Of a stretch of DNA of 64,000 nucleotides, positions 8,380-17,610 are shown piece after piece. The stretch is from NCBI RefSeq assembly GCF_900591205.1, contig NZ_UUPU01000066.1, forward strand, positions 34,864-98,863. Reading direction: 5' to 3'. The stretch is from Pseudomonas viridiflava. GTDB lineage: Bacteria; Pseudomonadota; Gammaproteobacteria; Pseudomonadales; Pseudomonadaceae. The notes beneath the pieces are model-generated. The model searched no databases, was not told the DNA's origin, and worked only from the letters and a program-made list of their open reading frames with translations. The translations under genes were made by a program, and so were the position numbers. Positions within the stretch are counted from its first letter, which is position 1. Each line of letters opens with the position of its first letter.

Positions 8380-9438
8380 ATGACCACTCAAACCCTCGAC
8401 CTCGCCAGCGCCACGCACGGCTATCGCCGTTTGCTGGCGCGGCGTGCCTGGCTGCTGGCACTGCTCGGCACGGCGCTGGTCTGCGCGATTCTGGTCGATC
8501 TGGCCAGCGGCCCGTCGGGCATGGGCCTGTTGGCGTTGCTCGATGGCATCCTGCACCCGTCCCACTTGAGCGCCACCGACCAGGTGATTATCTGGAACGT
8601 GCGCCTGCCCTACGCGCTGATGGCGGTGCTGGTGGGCTGCGCGCTGTCGCTGGCCGGGGCCGAGATGCAGGCGATCCTGAATAACCCGCTGGCCAGCCCG
8701 TTTACCTTGGGCGTGTCATCGGCGGCGGCGTTGGGCGCGTCCCTGGTGATTGTGTTTCCGGTGACCACCTTGTGGGTCTCGGCCAATACCGCGATTTCCA
8801 TTTCAGCCTTTATCTTCGCGGCGGCTTCGGTGTTTTTGCTGCAAGCCATGTCACGCCTGCGCGGCGCCGGGGTCGAAAGCCTGGTGCTGTTCGGCATCGC
8901 GCTGGTGTTCAGCTGCAACGCGGTGGTGGCCTTGCTGCAACTGGTGGCCACCGAAGATGTGCTGCAACAACTGGTGTTCTGGACCCTGGGCAGCGTAACC
9001 CGGGCCAACTGGGACAAGCTCGGCATCTTGGCGCTGGTGGTCGCCGTGGTGCTGCCGTTCTCCTTCGCCGCCGCACCGCGCCTGACCCTGCTGCGTATGG
9101 GTGAAGACCGCGCACAAAGCTTCGGCGTGGACGTAAAACGCCTGCGGTTTTTCTCGTTGCTGCGCATCAGCCTGTTGTCGGCTACCGCCGTGGCCTTTGT
9201 AGGCACCATCGGATTTATCGGCCTGGTGGGGCCGCATATCGCACGGATTCTGGTGGGCGAAGACCAACGTTTCCTGCTGCCGGCCAGCGCCCTGACCGGC
9301 GCGTTACTGCTGGCGCTGTCGTCGATCGCCAGCAAGCTGATCATGCCCGGCGTGATCGTGCCGGTGGGTATCGTCACCGCCCTGGTGGGTGTGCCGATTT
9401 TTGTGCTGTTGGTGTTCAAGCGTGGGAGACAGTTATGA
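8380..9438 (+). CDS. FecCD-family ABC permease
   Basis: A 352-aa polytopic inner-membrane protein with about nine or ten hydrophobic segments. It carries FecCD/BtuC family signatures: the GxxLSLAGAEMQAILNNPLASPFTLG stretch near residues 88-114 and GTIGFIGLVGPH near residue 280, the coupling helix region for the ATPase. It imports the ferric chelate delivered by the upstream binding protein, probably as a homodimer because only one permease gene is present. I prefer the ATG at 8380; a GTG nine bases upstream is also possible. The stop overlaps the ATPase start by 4 bp. Confidence 0.92.
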   Translation: MTTQTLDLASATHGYRRLLARRAWLLALLGTALVCAILVDLASGPSGMGLLALLDGILHPSHLSATDQVIIWNVRLPYALMAVLVGCALSLAGAEMQAILNNPLASPFTLGVSSAAALGASLVIVFPVTTLWVSANTAISISAFIFAAASVFLLQAMSRLRGAGVESLVLFGIALVFSCNAVVALLQLVATEDVLQQLVFWTLGSVTRANWDKLGILALVVAVVLPFSFAAAPRLTLLRMGEDRAQSFGVDVKRLRFFSLLRISLLSATAVAFVGTIGFIGLVGPHIARILVGEDQRFLLPASALTGALLLALSSIASKLIMPGVIVPVGIVTALVGVPIFVLLVFKRGRQL

Positions 9439-10220
9439 GTGCGGGTTTATCGGTACACAATGCCAATGTCAGTTACGGGCGACGGCAGATTGTGCATGAC
9501 CTGAGTTTGCCCACCCTGCCCCACGGCAGCCTGAGCGCCTTGATCGGCCCCAACGGCGCGGGTAAATCCACGCTGCTGCGCGCCGTGGCCGGGCTGGAAA
9601 AAATGCATGGCGTTGTAAGGCTGGGCGACCTCGACCTGTCGGCCATGTCCGTGGCCGAGCGTGCGCGGCGCGTCACCTATATGCCGCAAAACCTGCCGCC
9701 GGGCCTGAGCCTGAGCGTGATGGAAAGCGTGATCGCCGCCTTGCGCGTAGCCAACGTGCAGGGCATGGCATTGTCGAGCGAAGCCTGCCTGCGCGAAGCT
9801 TTCGAGGCGTTGCAGCGCATCGGTATCGCGCATTTGGCCGATCAATTACTGAGCACTTTGTCTGGCGGCCAACGCCAACTGGTCAGCCTCGCCCAACTGA
9901 TCGCACGTCGCCCCCAAGTGATGTTGCTGGATGAACCCACCAGCGCCCTCGACCTCAACTATCAATTGAAAGTCATGGAGTGCGTACGCGGGTTGGTGCG
10001 CGAACACAACCTGATCGCGGTGGTGGTGCTGCACGATATCAACCTGGCCGCACGCTTCGCCGACCATATTGCCGTGCTGCGCCAAGGCCGGCTGTATGCC
10101 AGTGGCTCGGCGGATGAGGTGCTGGACCCGGCGATGTTTGCCGAGGTCTACGGCGTACAGGTGCGGATCGAGCGCTGCTCACAGCAGTCATTACAGGTGC
10201 TGGTGGATGGCGCCGTGTGA
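9435..10220 (+). CDS. Iron-siderophore ABC transporter ATPase
   Basis: A 261-aa FepC/FecE-type ATPase. Walker A is GPNGAGKST (38-46), the Q-loop is MPQN near 83, the signature is LSGGQ (142-146), Walker B is VMLLDE (162-167), and the switch His lies in VVVLHDINLA. It powers the upstream permease and overlaps it by 4 bp (ATGA). It closes the receptor-to-ATPase iron-import unit; no clear terminator hairpin is visible in the 104 bp after it. Confidence 0.93.
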   Translation: MSAGLSVHNANVSYGRRQIVHDLSLPTLPHGSLSALIGPNGAGKSTLLRAVAGLEKMHGVVRLGDLDLSAMSVAERARRVTYMPQNLPPGLSLSVMESVIAALRVANVQGMALSSEACLREAFEALQRIGIAHLADQLLSTLSGGQRQLVSLAQLIARRPQVMLLDEPTSALDLNYQLKVMECVRGLVREHNLIAVVVLHDINLAARFADHIAVLRQGRLYASGSADEVLDPAMFAEVYGVQVRIERCSQQSLQVLVDGAV

Positions 10221-10324
10221 AACGCGTCTAAGGGTATGCGCAAATGTTTCATTGAATTTTCTTACACCGACCGTTACCTATACCTACAGGCATTCGCTCA
10301 AGCATCACCACTTTGGAGAGCTTC

Positions 10325-10969
10325 ATGATCGACCTGTACTACTGGACTACCCCCAACGGTCACAAAGTTTCGCTGTTCCTGGAAGAAGCCGGCCTGCCCT
10401 ATAAGGTGCACCCGATCAACATCGGCCAGGGTGAGCAGTTCAAGCCGGACTTCCTGAAGATCGCTCCCAACAACCGCATCCCCGCCATCGTCGATCAGCA
10501 GCCGAGCGACGGTGGCGCGCCGATTTCGCTGTTTGAATCCGGCGCGATCCTTTTGTACCTCGCGGAAAAAACCGGCCAGTTCATTGCAAAAGACCTGCGC
10601 GGTCGCCAGGAAACGCTGCAATGGCTGTTCTGGCAAATGGGCGGGCTGGGGCCGATGGCCGGCCAGAATCACCACTTCAGCCAGTTCGCACCGGAGAAAA
10701 TCCCCTACGCGATCAAGCGCTACGTGGATGAAACCGCCCGTCTGTATGGCGTGCTGGACCGGCGCTTGGCGGATCGTGCGTGCGTGGCGGGCGAGGACTA
10801 CAGCATCGCCGACATGGCGATTTACCCGTGGATTGTTTCCCACAAGTGGCAGAGCCAGCGTCTGGAGGATTTCCCCCACGTGCAACGCTGGTTCAACAGC
10901 ATCAAGGAGCGCCCGGCGACGATTCGGGCGTATGAGCTGGTGCAGAAAGTGAACCCGCCCAAATCCTGA
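10325..10969 (+). CDS. yfcG: Nu-class glutathione transferase / disulfide-bond oxidoreductase YfcG
   Basis: A 214-aa cytosolic thioredoxin-fold GST, very similar throughout to E. coli YfcG as I remember it: MIDLYYxxTPNGHK start, PNNxIPAIVD, SLFESGAILLYLAEKTG, LQWLFWQMGGLGPMxGQNHHF. Thr9 and Asn11 occupy the positions used by Nu-class enzymes, which lack a catalytic Cys or Ser and act on disulfides through bound glutathione. The ATG at 10325 follows GGAGAG; an upstream TTG is less likely. It is monocistronic, with a REPIN after it. Confidence 0.92.
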   Translation: MIDLYYWTTPNGHKVSLFLEEAGLPYKVHPINIGQGEQFKPDFLKIAPNNRIPAIVDQQPSDGGAPISLFESGAILLYLAEKTGQFIAKDLRGRQETLQWLFWQMGGLGPMAGQNHHFSQFAPEKIPYAIKRYVDETARLYGVLDRRLADRACVAGEDYSIADMAIYPWIVSHKWQSQRLEDFPHVQRWFNSIKERPATIRAYELVQKVNPPKS

Positions 10970-10992
10970 TCTGACGTCATACGCGGTAAAAA

Positions 10993-11081
10993 TGTGGGAG
11001 CGGGCTTGCCTGCGATGGCGATACATCAGTCAGACCTTTATTGACTGACACACCGCCATCGCAGGCAAGCCAGCTCCCACA
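10993..11081. repeat. REPIN
   Basis: The arms TGTGGGAGCGGGCTTGCCTG and an inverted copy ending CAGCTCCCACA lie in the yfcG-quiP gap. The arms differ in a few bases (GCGGGC versus CCAGC), as in other copies in this window. Confidence 0.88.
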
Positions 11082-11197
11082 TTGACCGGCGGCTGTTTCA
11101 AGTTCTCACGCAATTGCCAAAACTCCCGCTTGCGTCGTTTCGCCGCGCTCACTAACGTAGCGCCTTTACTGACGCTACCCCCCGCAGGAGCTTTGCC

Positions 11198-13639
11198 ATG
11201 GCCTCGCCAGCCCTCACACATTTTCTTCCCCGGTTCGGCGTTGCCGCGGCAGTGGCCAGTGCATTAAGCCTGGCCGGTTGCCAGCTCCAGAGCACCCAGG
11301 ACACCCTGCCGCCCGTTGCTGGCGTGCAGCCGATCAAAGGCTTGGCGCAGAACGTATCGGTGCGCCGCAATGCCCAGGGCATGCCGCTGATCGAAAGCAA
11401 CACCTTCCATGACGCGCTATTCACCCTCGGCTATGTGCACGCCAGTGACCGCATCACGCAAATGGTCACCTTGCGCCTGCTGGCCCAGGGCCGCCTGGCC
11501 GAAATGTCCGGGCCTGAAGTGCTGGACGTCGACCGCCTCATGCGCGCAGTCAACCTGAAAAAAAGCGCCGGCGAGCTGTATAACGCCGCGTCGCCGCGCC
11601 TCAAGCGCTTCTTTGAAGTGTATGCCCGTGGCGTCAACGCCTACCTGTTCCGCTACCGCGACAAACTGCCGCCGGACCTGGCCCAGACCGGCTACAAGCC
11701 CGAATACTGGAAGCCGGAAGATTCGGCGCTGTTGTTCTGCCTGTTGAATTTCAGCGAGTCGGCCAACCTGCACGAAGAACTCGCCTCGCTGGTACTGGCG
11801 CAAAAGGTCGGTGTCGACAAGCTCGCCTGGCTCACGCCGAGCGCGCCGGATGAACCGATCCCCCTGGCCGAGGCCGAGAAACTCAAGGGCGTGAACCTGA
11901 GCCAGATCACTGGCCTGGCCGGGTTGGACACGGTCAGTCAGCAATTGAGCAGCCTCAACGCGCTGGCCGTCACCACGTCCAGCAACTGGGCCATCGGCCC
12001 GCAACGCAGCCGCAGTGGCAAAAGCCTGCTGGCGGGCGACCTCGCCGCCCAGCCGCAAGCACCCTCGCCGTGGAGCTACGTGCAGATTCGCGCCCCCAAA
12101 TACCAGGCGGTCGGCGCCTCGATCGCGGGCTTGCCCACCCTGTTGTCTGGCTTCAACGGCAATGTGGCGTGGAGCATGAGCACGGTCAAAGGCGATACTC
12201 AGGACCTGTTCCTGGAGAAGGTCAAACGCCAAGGCAGCGCGTTGTACTACGAGAACAACGGAAAATGGCTACCGGCGGTGGTGCGTAACGAAACCTTCTT
12301 CGTCAAAGGCCAACGCTCGATTCGCGAAGTGGTGTACGAAACCCGCCACGGCGCCCTGCTCAACAGCAGCCAGGCGCTCACCAGCGGCTTGGGCCTGGCG
12401 CTGCAAACCGCCGATTTTAAAGACGACAAGAGCCTGGACGCGTTCTTCGACCTGTCCCGTGCGCAAAACGCCGGCAAGGCTTCGGACGCCACCCGCAATA
12501 TCCGCGCAATTGCCCTGAACATGATCTTTGCCGACGCCGGCAGCATCGGCTGGCAGGTCACCGGCCGCTTCCCCAACCGCCGCGAAGGCGAAGGCTTGCT
12601 GCCCTCGCCGGGCTGGGACACGCGCTTTGACTGGGACGGTTACGCCGACGCGATGCTGCACCCCTACGATCAGGACCCGGCCCAGGGCTGGATCGGCACC
12701 GCCAACCAGCGCACCGCGCCGCGCGGCTACGGCATGCAGCTGTCCAATTCGTGGGATGCGCCGGAGCGCAGCGAACGCCTGGCGCAACTGGCCAACGCGG
12801 GCAAGCACGACAGCCGCAGCATGATCGCCATGCAGTATGACCAGACCACCACGTTCGCCGCCAAGCTCAAGACCATGTTCCAGGCGCCGGGCATGGCCCA
12901 GCCGCTGAAACAGGCGATTGACGCGTTGCCGGCCCCCGAGCAAACCAAGGCACGCGAAGCCCTGGGGCGCCTGATGGCCTTTGACGGTCGTTTGGTATCG
13001 ACTTCCGCCGACGCCGCGATCTATGAGCTGTTCCTGCAGGAAAGCACCAAACAGATTTTCCTCGACGAATTGGGCCCGGAAAACAGCGTCAGCTGGAAGG
13101 CTTTTGTCAGCAACGCCAGCCTGTCCTACGCCGCCCAGGCCGACCACCTGCTGGGCCGCGAAGACAGCCCGTTCTGGGACGACGTGCGCACCCCGCAACA
13201 AGAAGACAAACCAGCGATCCTGGCCCGCAGCCTGGCCGCCGCGATCACCGCCGGTGACAGCCAACTGGGTGCCGATCACAAGTCCTGGCAGTGGGGCAAG
13301 CTGCACACTACCACCTGGAAAAACAGCAACGGCCAGGTGATTCGCGGCCCATTGGCTGCCGGTGGCGATCACAACACCTTGAATCCTTCGCCCTACCGCT
13401 GGGGCCAGGATTTCAACACCACCCAGGTGCCGGCACTGCGCATGATCGTCGACTTCGGCCAGGTGGAACCGATGATGGGCCAGGGCGGCATCGGCCAGTC
13501 CGGCAACCCGGCCAGCCCGAACTATGCCAATGGCATCGACCCGTCGCTCAAGGCGCAATACCTGAGCTTCCCGATGCAGCCGCAGAACTTCGAGAGGGTG
13601 TATGGCAAGGCTCGGTTGACCCTGACGCCAGGGAAATAA
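11198..13639 (+). CDS. quiP: Acyl-homoserine lactone acylase QuiP
   Basis: An 813-aa Ntn-hydrolase of the penicillin acylase family that cleaves long-chain AHL signals into homoserine lactone and fatty acid. The sequence follows P. aeruginosa QuiP closely over its length, from MASPAxxHFLPRFGVAAAVA to the RLTLTPGK end, by memory. The N-terminus carries a lipobox (LAGC, Cys28), suggesting a lipid-anchored precursor. The autocleavage site is at TTSSNWAIGP; Ser261 would be the N-terminal nucleophile of the beta chain. This motif reads S-S-N-W where penicillin G acylase has S-N-x-W. The start is supported by GCAGGAG. No luxI or luxR gene is in the window. Confidence 0.92.
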   Translation: MASPALTHFLPRFGVAAAVASALSLAGCQLQSTQDTLPPVAGVQPIKGLAQNVSVRRNAQGMPLIESNTFHDALFTLGYVHASDRITQMVTLRLLAQGRLAEMSGPEVLDVDRLMRAVNLKKSAGELYNAASPRLKRFFEVYARGVNAYLFRYRDKLPPDLAQTGYKPEYWKPEDSALLFCLLNFSESANLHEELASLVLAQKVGVDKLAWLTPSAPDEPIPLAEAEKLKGVNLSQITGLAGLDTVSQQLSSLNALAVTTSSNWAIGPQRSRSGKSLLAGDLAAQPQAPSPWSYVQIRAPKYQAVGASIAGLPTLLSGFNGNVAWSMSTVKGDTQDLFLEKVKRQGSALYYENNGKWLPAVVRNETFFVKGQRSIREVVYETRHGALLNSSQALTSGLGLALQTADFKDDKSLDAFFDLSRAQNAGKASDATRNIRAIALNMIFADAGSIGWQVTGRFPNRREGEGLLPSPGWDTRFDWDGYADAMLHPYDQDPAQGWIGTANQRTAPRGYGMQLSNSWDAPERSERLAQLANAGKHDSRSMIAMQYDQTTTFAAKLKTMFQAPGMAQPLKQAIDALPAPEQTKAREALGRLMAFDGRLVSTSADAAIYELFLQESTKQIFLDELGPENSVSWKAFVSNASLSYAAQADHLLGREDSPFWDDVRTPQQEDKPAILARSLAAAITAGDSQLGADHKSWQWGKLHTTTWKNSNGQVIRGPLAAGGDHNTLNPSPYRWGQDFNTTQVPALRMIVDFGQVEPMMGQGGIGQSGNPASPNYANGIDPSLKAQYLSFPMQPQNFERVYGKARLTLTPGK

Positions 13640-13659
13640 CTGAATAAACCGGCTCAGAA

Positions 13660-13748
13660 TGTAGGAGGGGGCTTGCCCCCGATAGCGGCGTGTCAGTCAC
13701 GGATGTTCTGACTGAACGACTGCTATCGGGGGCAAGCCCCCTCCCACA
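13660..13748. repeat. REPIN (GGGGGC arm variant)
   Basis: The arms GTAGGAGGGGGCTTGCCCCC (13661-13680) and an inverted copy ending CCCCCTCCCACA lie between quiP and the exonuclease gene. The left arm has GTAGG, the right GTGGG. Confidence 0.88.
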
Positions 13749-13827
13749 TTTGCTTGCATGCATTCAGATAGAACTTCTCGCCCTGGCTTCCCCTCCTACC
13801 TGATAAGCCCACTGCCCTGGCACGCCC

Positions 13828-14832
13828 ATGGACCTTGTCATTGCCCGGCCCGAGGGCCTCTACTGCCCCGCCGGAGATTTCTACATCGACCCCTGGCGCC
13901 CGGTGGAACGCTCGGTCATCACTCACGCCCACGGCGACCACGCCCGCACCGGCAACCAGCACTACCTGGCGGCCGCCCCCGGCGAAGGCATCCTGCGCTC
14001 GCGTCTGGGCCAGGACATCAACCTGCAAACCCTGGCCTATGGCGAACAGCTCGTACACCACGGCGTGACCCTGAGTTTTCACCCGGCCGGGCATGTACTG
14101 GGCTCGGCCCAGGTGCGTCTGGAATACCAGGGCGAAGTCTGGGTGGCCTCCGGCGACTACAAAGTGGAACCCGATGGCACTTGCGCGCCTTTCGAGCCGG
14201 TGCGTTGCCATACCTTTATCACCGAATCCACCTTTGGCCTGCCGATCTACCGCTGGCAGCCCCAGGCGCAGATCTTTGCCGGGATCAACGACTGGTGGCA
14301 GGCCAATATCGCCGCCGGCAAAGCCAGCGTGTTGTTCTGTTATTCGTTCGGCAAGGCCCAACGCATCCTGCATGGCATCGACGCCAGCATTGGCCCGATC
14401 CTCAGCCACGGCGCGGTCGAGCCGTTGAACCGGGTGTACCGCGAGGCGGGTATCTACATCCCCGAAACGCTCTACGCCGGCGACTTCAAAAAGACCGACC
14501 CGCTGTTGCGCCAGGCACTGATCATCGCCCCGCCCTCCGCCGGAGGCAGCAGCTGGATAAAGCGCTTCGGCGACTACAGCGATGCCTTCGCCAGCGGTTG
14601 GATGCGCCTGCGCGGCACGCGGCGGCGACGCGGAGTGGACCGCGGGTTTGTGCTCTCGGACCACGCCGACTGGCCCGGGCTGCTGTGGGCCATCGAGCAA
14701 ACCGGCGCCGAACGGGTGATGGTCACCCACGGTTCCGTAGGCGTATTGGTACGCCACCTGCGGGAAAAAGGTTTGGATGCCCAGGGTTTCACCACCGAAT
14801 ACGGCGACGACGAAGAAGAGGCCACGGCATGA
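13828..14832 (+). CDS. Ligase-associated DNA exonuclease (metallo-beta-lactamase fold)
   Basis: A 334-aa beta-CASP/MBL-type nuclease. The metal-binding signature is THAHGDHA with His33, His35, Asp37 and His38. Further ligands are expected in FHPAGHVLGSA, in the SGDYK strand and in LSDHADW near residue 275. Proteins of this type are encoded with an ATP-dependent ligase, an Lhr-like helicase and a phosphoesterase as a DNA-repair set (established for pseudomonads). It overlaps the ligase gene by 4 bp, so the two are translationally coupled. Strand polarity and substrate cannot be read from sequence. Confidence 0.92.
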   Translation: MDLVIARPEGLYCPAGDFYIDPWRPVERSVITHAHGDHARTGNQHYLAAAPGEGILRSRLGQDINLQTLAYGEQLVHHGVTLSFHPAGHVLGSAQVRLEYQGEVWVASGDYKVEPDGTCAPFEPVRCHTFITESTFGLPIYRWQPQAQIFAGINDWWQANIAAGKASVLFCYSFGKAQRILHGIDASIGPILSHGAVEPLNRVYREAGIYIPETLYAGDFKKTDPLLRQALIIAPPSAGGSSWIKRFGDYSDAFASGWMRLRGTRRRRGVDRGFVLSDHADWPGLLWAIEQTGAERVMVTHGSVGVLVRHLREKGLDAQGFTTEYGDDEEEATA

Positions 14833-16463
14833 AAGCCTTTGCCGAGCTGTACGCCAACCTCGACGCCACCACGTCCAGCAACGCCAAGCTGGCGGCGCTG
14901 CAAGCCTATTTCCTGCAAGCCCCGGCCGAAGACGCGGCGTGGGCGGTGTATTTCTTGTCAGGCGGGCGCCCCCGTCAGCTGGTGCCCACCCGTTTGCTGC
15001 GGGACATGGCCACGCAGGCCGCGGGTATCGAGCCTTGGTTGTTCGAAGAGAGTTACCAGTCGGTGGGCGATCTGGCCGAGACCATTTCCCTGCTATTGCC
15101 AGAATCCACCTACACCTCGGAAGACGGCCTGGCGGTGTGGCTGGAAGAAAAACTCCTGCCGCTGCGTGGGCTACCTCCGCTGGAACTGGCCGACCGCCTG
15201 CCCGCGCTATGGGCCCAACTCGATCAGCCGAGCCTGATGGTGTGCATCAAGTTGATCACCGGCAGTTTTCGCGTCGGCGTGTCCAAACTCCTGGTCACCC
15301 GCGCCCTCGCCGCCATGGCCGAGCTGGACAGCAAACGCGTGGCCCAGCGCCTGGTGGGCTACACCGATTTGTCGAATCGCCCGACGCCTGAGGGTTACCT
15401 CAAGCTGATCGCCGCCGAATCATCCGACGAACATGCGCAACGGGGCGGGCAGCCTTATCCGTTTTTTCTCGCCCATGGGCTGTCACAGCCGCTGGCGCAA
15501 TTCGACACCCTGCTCGGCGCCCCCGCCGACTGGCAGGTGGAGTGGAAGTGGGACGGCATCCGTGCGCAATTGGTCAAGCGCGAGGGCCGGCTGTGGATCT
15601 GGTCGCGTGGCGAAGAGCTGGTGACCGAGCGTTTCCCCGAACTCCACAGCCTGGTCAGCGGCCTGCCAGACGGCACGGTAATCGACGGCGAAATCGTGGT
15701 ATGGAAGGACGCGGTGCAACCCTTCGCCCTGCTGCAACAGCGAATTGGCCGCAAGACCCTGAGCAAAAAGCTGCTGGAGGAAGCACCCGTGGCCGTCCTC
15801 GCCTATGACCTGCTGGAATACCAGGGCGACGACTGGCGCAACCACACCCAAGCCGACCGCCGTGCCCAGCTCGAACAGGTCGTCGCCCAGCGCAATCAGC
15901 CGGTACTGCTCGCATCGCCGCTGCTGACGGGCACCACCTGGCAGGATCTGGCGCAACAACGCGAGGCTTCGCGCCAGCTCGGCGTGGAAGGCATGATGCT
16001 CAAGGCTCGCGATGGCCTGTACGGTGTGGGCCGCACCAAGGACATGGGCGTGTGGTGGAAATGGAAAGTCGACCCGTTCAGCGTTGACGCGGTGTTGATC
16101 TATGCCCAGCGCGGGCATGGTCGCCGCGCCAGCCTGTACAGCGACTACACCTTTGCGGTGTGGGACGGCCCGCCCGGCACTGAACGCACGCTGGTGCCCT
16201 TCGCCAAAGCCTATTCAGGGCTCACCGACGAAGAAATGCGCAAGGTCGACGCTATTGTGCGCAAAACCACAGTGGAGAAATTCGGCCCGGTCAGCAGCGT
16301 CACGCCGAGCATGGTGTTTGAGTTGGGTTTCGAAGGCATTGCCCTGTCCAAGCGGCATAAAAGCGGGATTGCGGTGCGGTTTCCGCGAATGCTGCGGTGG
16401 CGCCAGGATAAGGCGGTGGATGAAGCCGATAACTTGGGCACATTGCAGGATCTGCTGGCCTGA
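14829..16463 (+). CDS. ATP-dependent DNA ligase of the Lhr-core repair cluster
   Basis: A 544-aa stand-alone ATP-dependent ligase. It has an N-terminal DNA-binding domain (about 1-210), then the nucleotidyltransferase domain with motif I EWKWDGIR (adenylated Lys240), motif III (VIDGEIVVW) and motif V (WWKWK), then an OB domain. The length fits the family. An upstream open extension exists in the same frame, but it overlays the exonuclease gene in another frame and lacks family similarity, so the ATG at 14829 in the ATGA overlap is the real start. The helicase and phosphoesterase partners lie 4.5 kb downstream. Confidence 0.93.
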   Translation: MKAFAELYANLDATTSSNAKLAALQAYFLQAPAEDAAWAVYFLSGGRPRQLVPTRLLRDMATQAAGIEPWLFEESYQSVGDLAETISLLLPESTYTSEDGLAVWLEEKLLPLRGLPPLELADRLPALWAQLDQPSLMVCIKLITGSFRVGVSKLLVTRALAAMAELDSKRVAQRLVGYTDLSNRPTPEGYLKLIAAESSDEHAQRGGQPYPFFLAHGLSQPLAQFDTLLGAPADWQVEWKWDGIRAQLVKREGRLWIWSRGEELVTERFPELHSLVSGLPDGTVIDGEIVVWKDAVQPFALLQQRIGRKTLSKKLLEEAPVAVLAYDLLEYQGDDWRNHTQADRRAQLEQVVAQRNQPVLLASPLLTGTTWQDLAQQREASRQLGVEGMMLKARDGLYGVGRTKDMGVWWKWKVDPFSVDAVLIYAQRGHGRRASLYSDYTFAVWDGPPGTERTLVPFAKAYSGLTDEEMRKVDAIVRKTTVEKFGPVSSVTPSMVFELGFEGIALSKRHKSGIAVRFPRMLRWRQDKAVDEADNLGTLQDLLA

Positions 16464-16474
16464 GATAAATCCCC

Positions 16475-16563
16475 TGTGGGAGGGGGCTTGCTCCCGATAG
16501 CGCAGGGCCAGTCAATACCTCTTTAACTGAGCCACCGCATTCGCGAGCAAGCCCGCTCCCACA
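16475..16563. repeat. REPIN with degenerate inner arms
   Basis: The outer ends TGTGGGAGGGGGCTTGC and GCAAGCCCGCTCCCACA pair well. The inner arms differ (CCCGATAGCG versus GCATTCGCGA), so it is a partly decayed or hybrid copy. Confidence 0.8.
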
Positions 16564-16773
16564 TTTTGATCTGCATCAGATCCAAAACAGTGCACTCATT
16601 TTGCGATGCCCATTTTCGGGCATCTCCTACACTCACAACTCCCTTATCCCACCTTTTAAAACGCTCATTCGGAACTATGGTGCAGAAATTGCTACTTGTG
16701 ATCCGTCTGACACCGTTCAGTAACAGTCCTAAACGCGCCACAAGCGCTTATCTTGGTTTCCAGGGATTACATA
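16564..16773. other. Non-coding region upstream of the amino-acid import operon
   Basis: No gene is seen. A small hairpin (GATGCCC at 16605-16611 with GGGCATC at 16618-16624) could end ligase transcription, but it lacks a T-tract. The remainder is relatively AT-rich and must hold the aotJ promoter; I cannot assign a -35/-10 pair or an ArgR site with confidence. Confidence 0.4.
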
Positions 16774-17553
16774 ATGAAAAAAGCATTGCTGACCCTTTCT
16801 GCACTGGCTCTGTGCATGACCGCTGGTATAGCCACGGCCAAGGAATACAAGGAATTGCGTTTTGGTGTCGATCCGTCCTACGCGCCGTTTGAATCCAAAG
16901 CGGCCGACGGCAGCCTGGTAGGGTTCGATATCGACCTGGGCAATGCGATCTGCGCCGAGCTGAAAGTGAAGTGCAAGTGGGTCGAAAGTGATTTCGACGG
17001 CATGATTCCGGGCCTGAAAGCCAACAAGTTCGACGGCGTGATTTCGTCCATGACCGTGACCGAAGCCCGTATGAAGGCCATCGACTTCTCCAACGAGCTG
17101 TTCTCCGGCCCGACTTCGCTGGTGTTCAAGAAAGGCGCCGGGTTCTCCACCCCTGAGTCCCTCAAGGGTAAAACCGTGGGCTACGAGCAAGGCACCATCC
17201 AGGAAGCCTACGCCAAGGCCGTGCTGGATAAAGCCGGTGTGACCACCAAAGCCTACGCCAACCAGGACCAGGTTTATGCTGACCTGACCTCCGGCCGTCT
17301 GGATGCCTCCGTGCAAGACATGCTGCAAGCCGAACTGGGCTTCCTGAAGTCGCCGGCAGGTGCCGGTTACGAAGTCAGCGCCGCCATCGACGACCCACTG
17401 CTGCCGTCGAAAACCGCCGTCGGTATCAAAAAAGGTAACACTGAACTGAAGGCCCTTTTGGATAAAGGTATCAAAGCGTTACACGATGATGGCACCTACG
17501 CCACCATCCAGAAGAAACACTTTGGCGATCTGAACCTGTACAGCGGCAAGTAA
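16774..17553 (+). CDS. aotJ: Basic amino-acid ABC transporter, periplasmic binding protein (AotJ/HisJ-like)
   Basis: A 259-aa SBP family-3 protein. The signal peptide covers residues 1-22 (MKKALLTLSALALCMTAG...ATA). The mature part begins KEYKELRFGVDPSYAPFESK, followed by the family pattern GFDIDLGNAICAEL and DFDGMIPGLKANKFD. It binds arginine, ornithine, lysine or histidine in related systems; the exact ligand here is inferred from operon order. The ATG at 16774 gives the proper signal. A terminator-like hairpin follows, which would keep this gene more highly expressed than the membrane components. Confidence 0.88.
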   Translation: MKKALLTLSALALCMTAGIATAKEYKELRFGVDPSYAPFESKAADGSLVGFDIDLGNAICAELKVKCKWVESDFDGMIPGLKANKFDGVISSMTVTEARMKAIDFSNELFSGPTSLVFKKGAGFSTPESLKGKTVGYEQGTIQEAYAKAVLDKAGVTTKAYANQDQVYADLTSGRLDASVQDMLQAELGFLKSPAGAGYEVSAAIDDPLLPSKTAVGIKKGNTELKALLDKGIKALHDDGTYATIQKKHFGDLNLYSGK

Positions 17554-17561
17554 TGCCTGGG

Positions 17562-17589
17562 GCGCCCCTTCTCTGGAGGGGCGCTTTTT
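17562..17589 (+). terminator. Attenuating intrinsic terminator after aotJ
   Basis: A 7-bp GC stem (GCGCCCC / GGGGCGC), a 9-nt loop and five T. It is placed between the binding protein and the permeases, where partial termination is common. Confidence 0.8.
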
Positions 17590-17610
17590 CATCGCCATAG
17601 GTCCTGATTT

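Noticed and set aside
13758..14828. N-terminal extension of the ligase frame covering the exonuclease gene
   Set aside because: The exonuclease in another frame has intact MBL metal motifs. The extension is Arg/Pro-rich, and the ligase family starts at the ATG at 14829.
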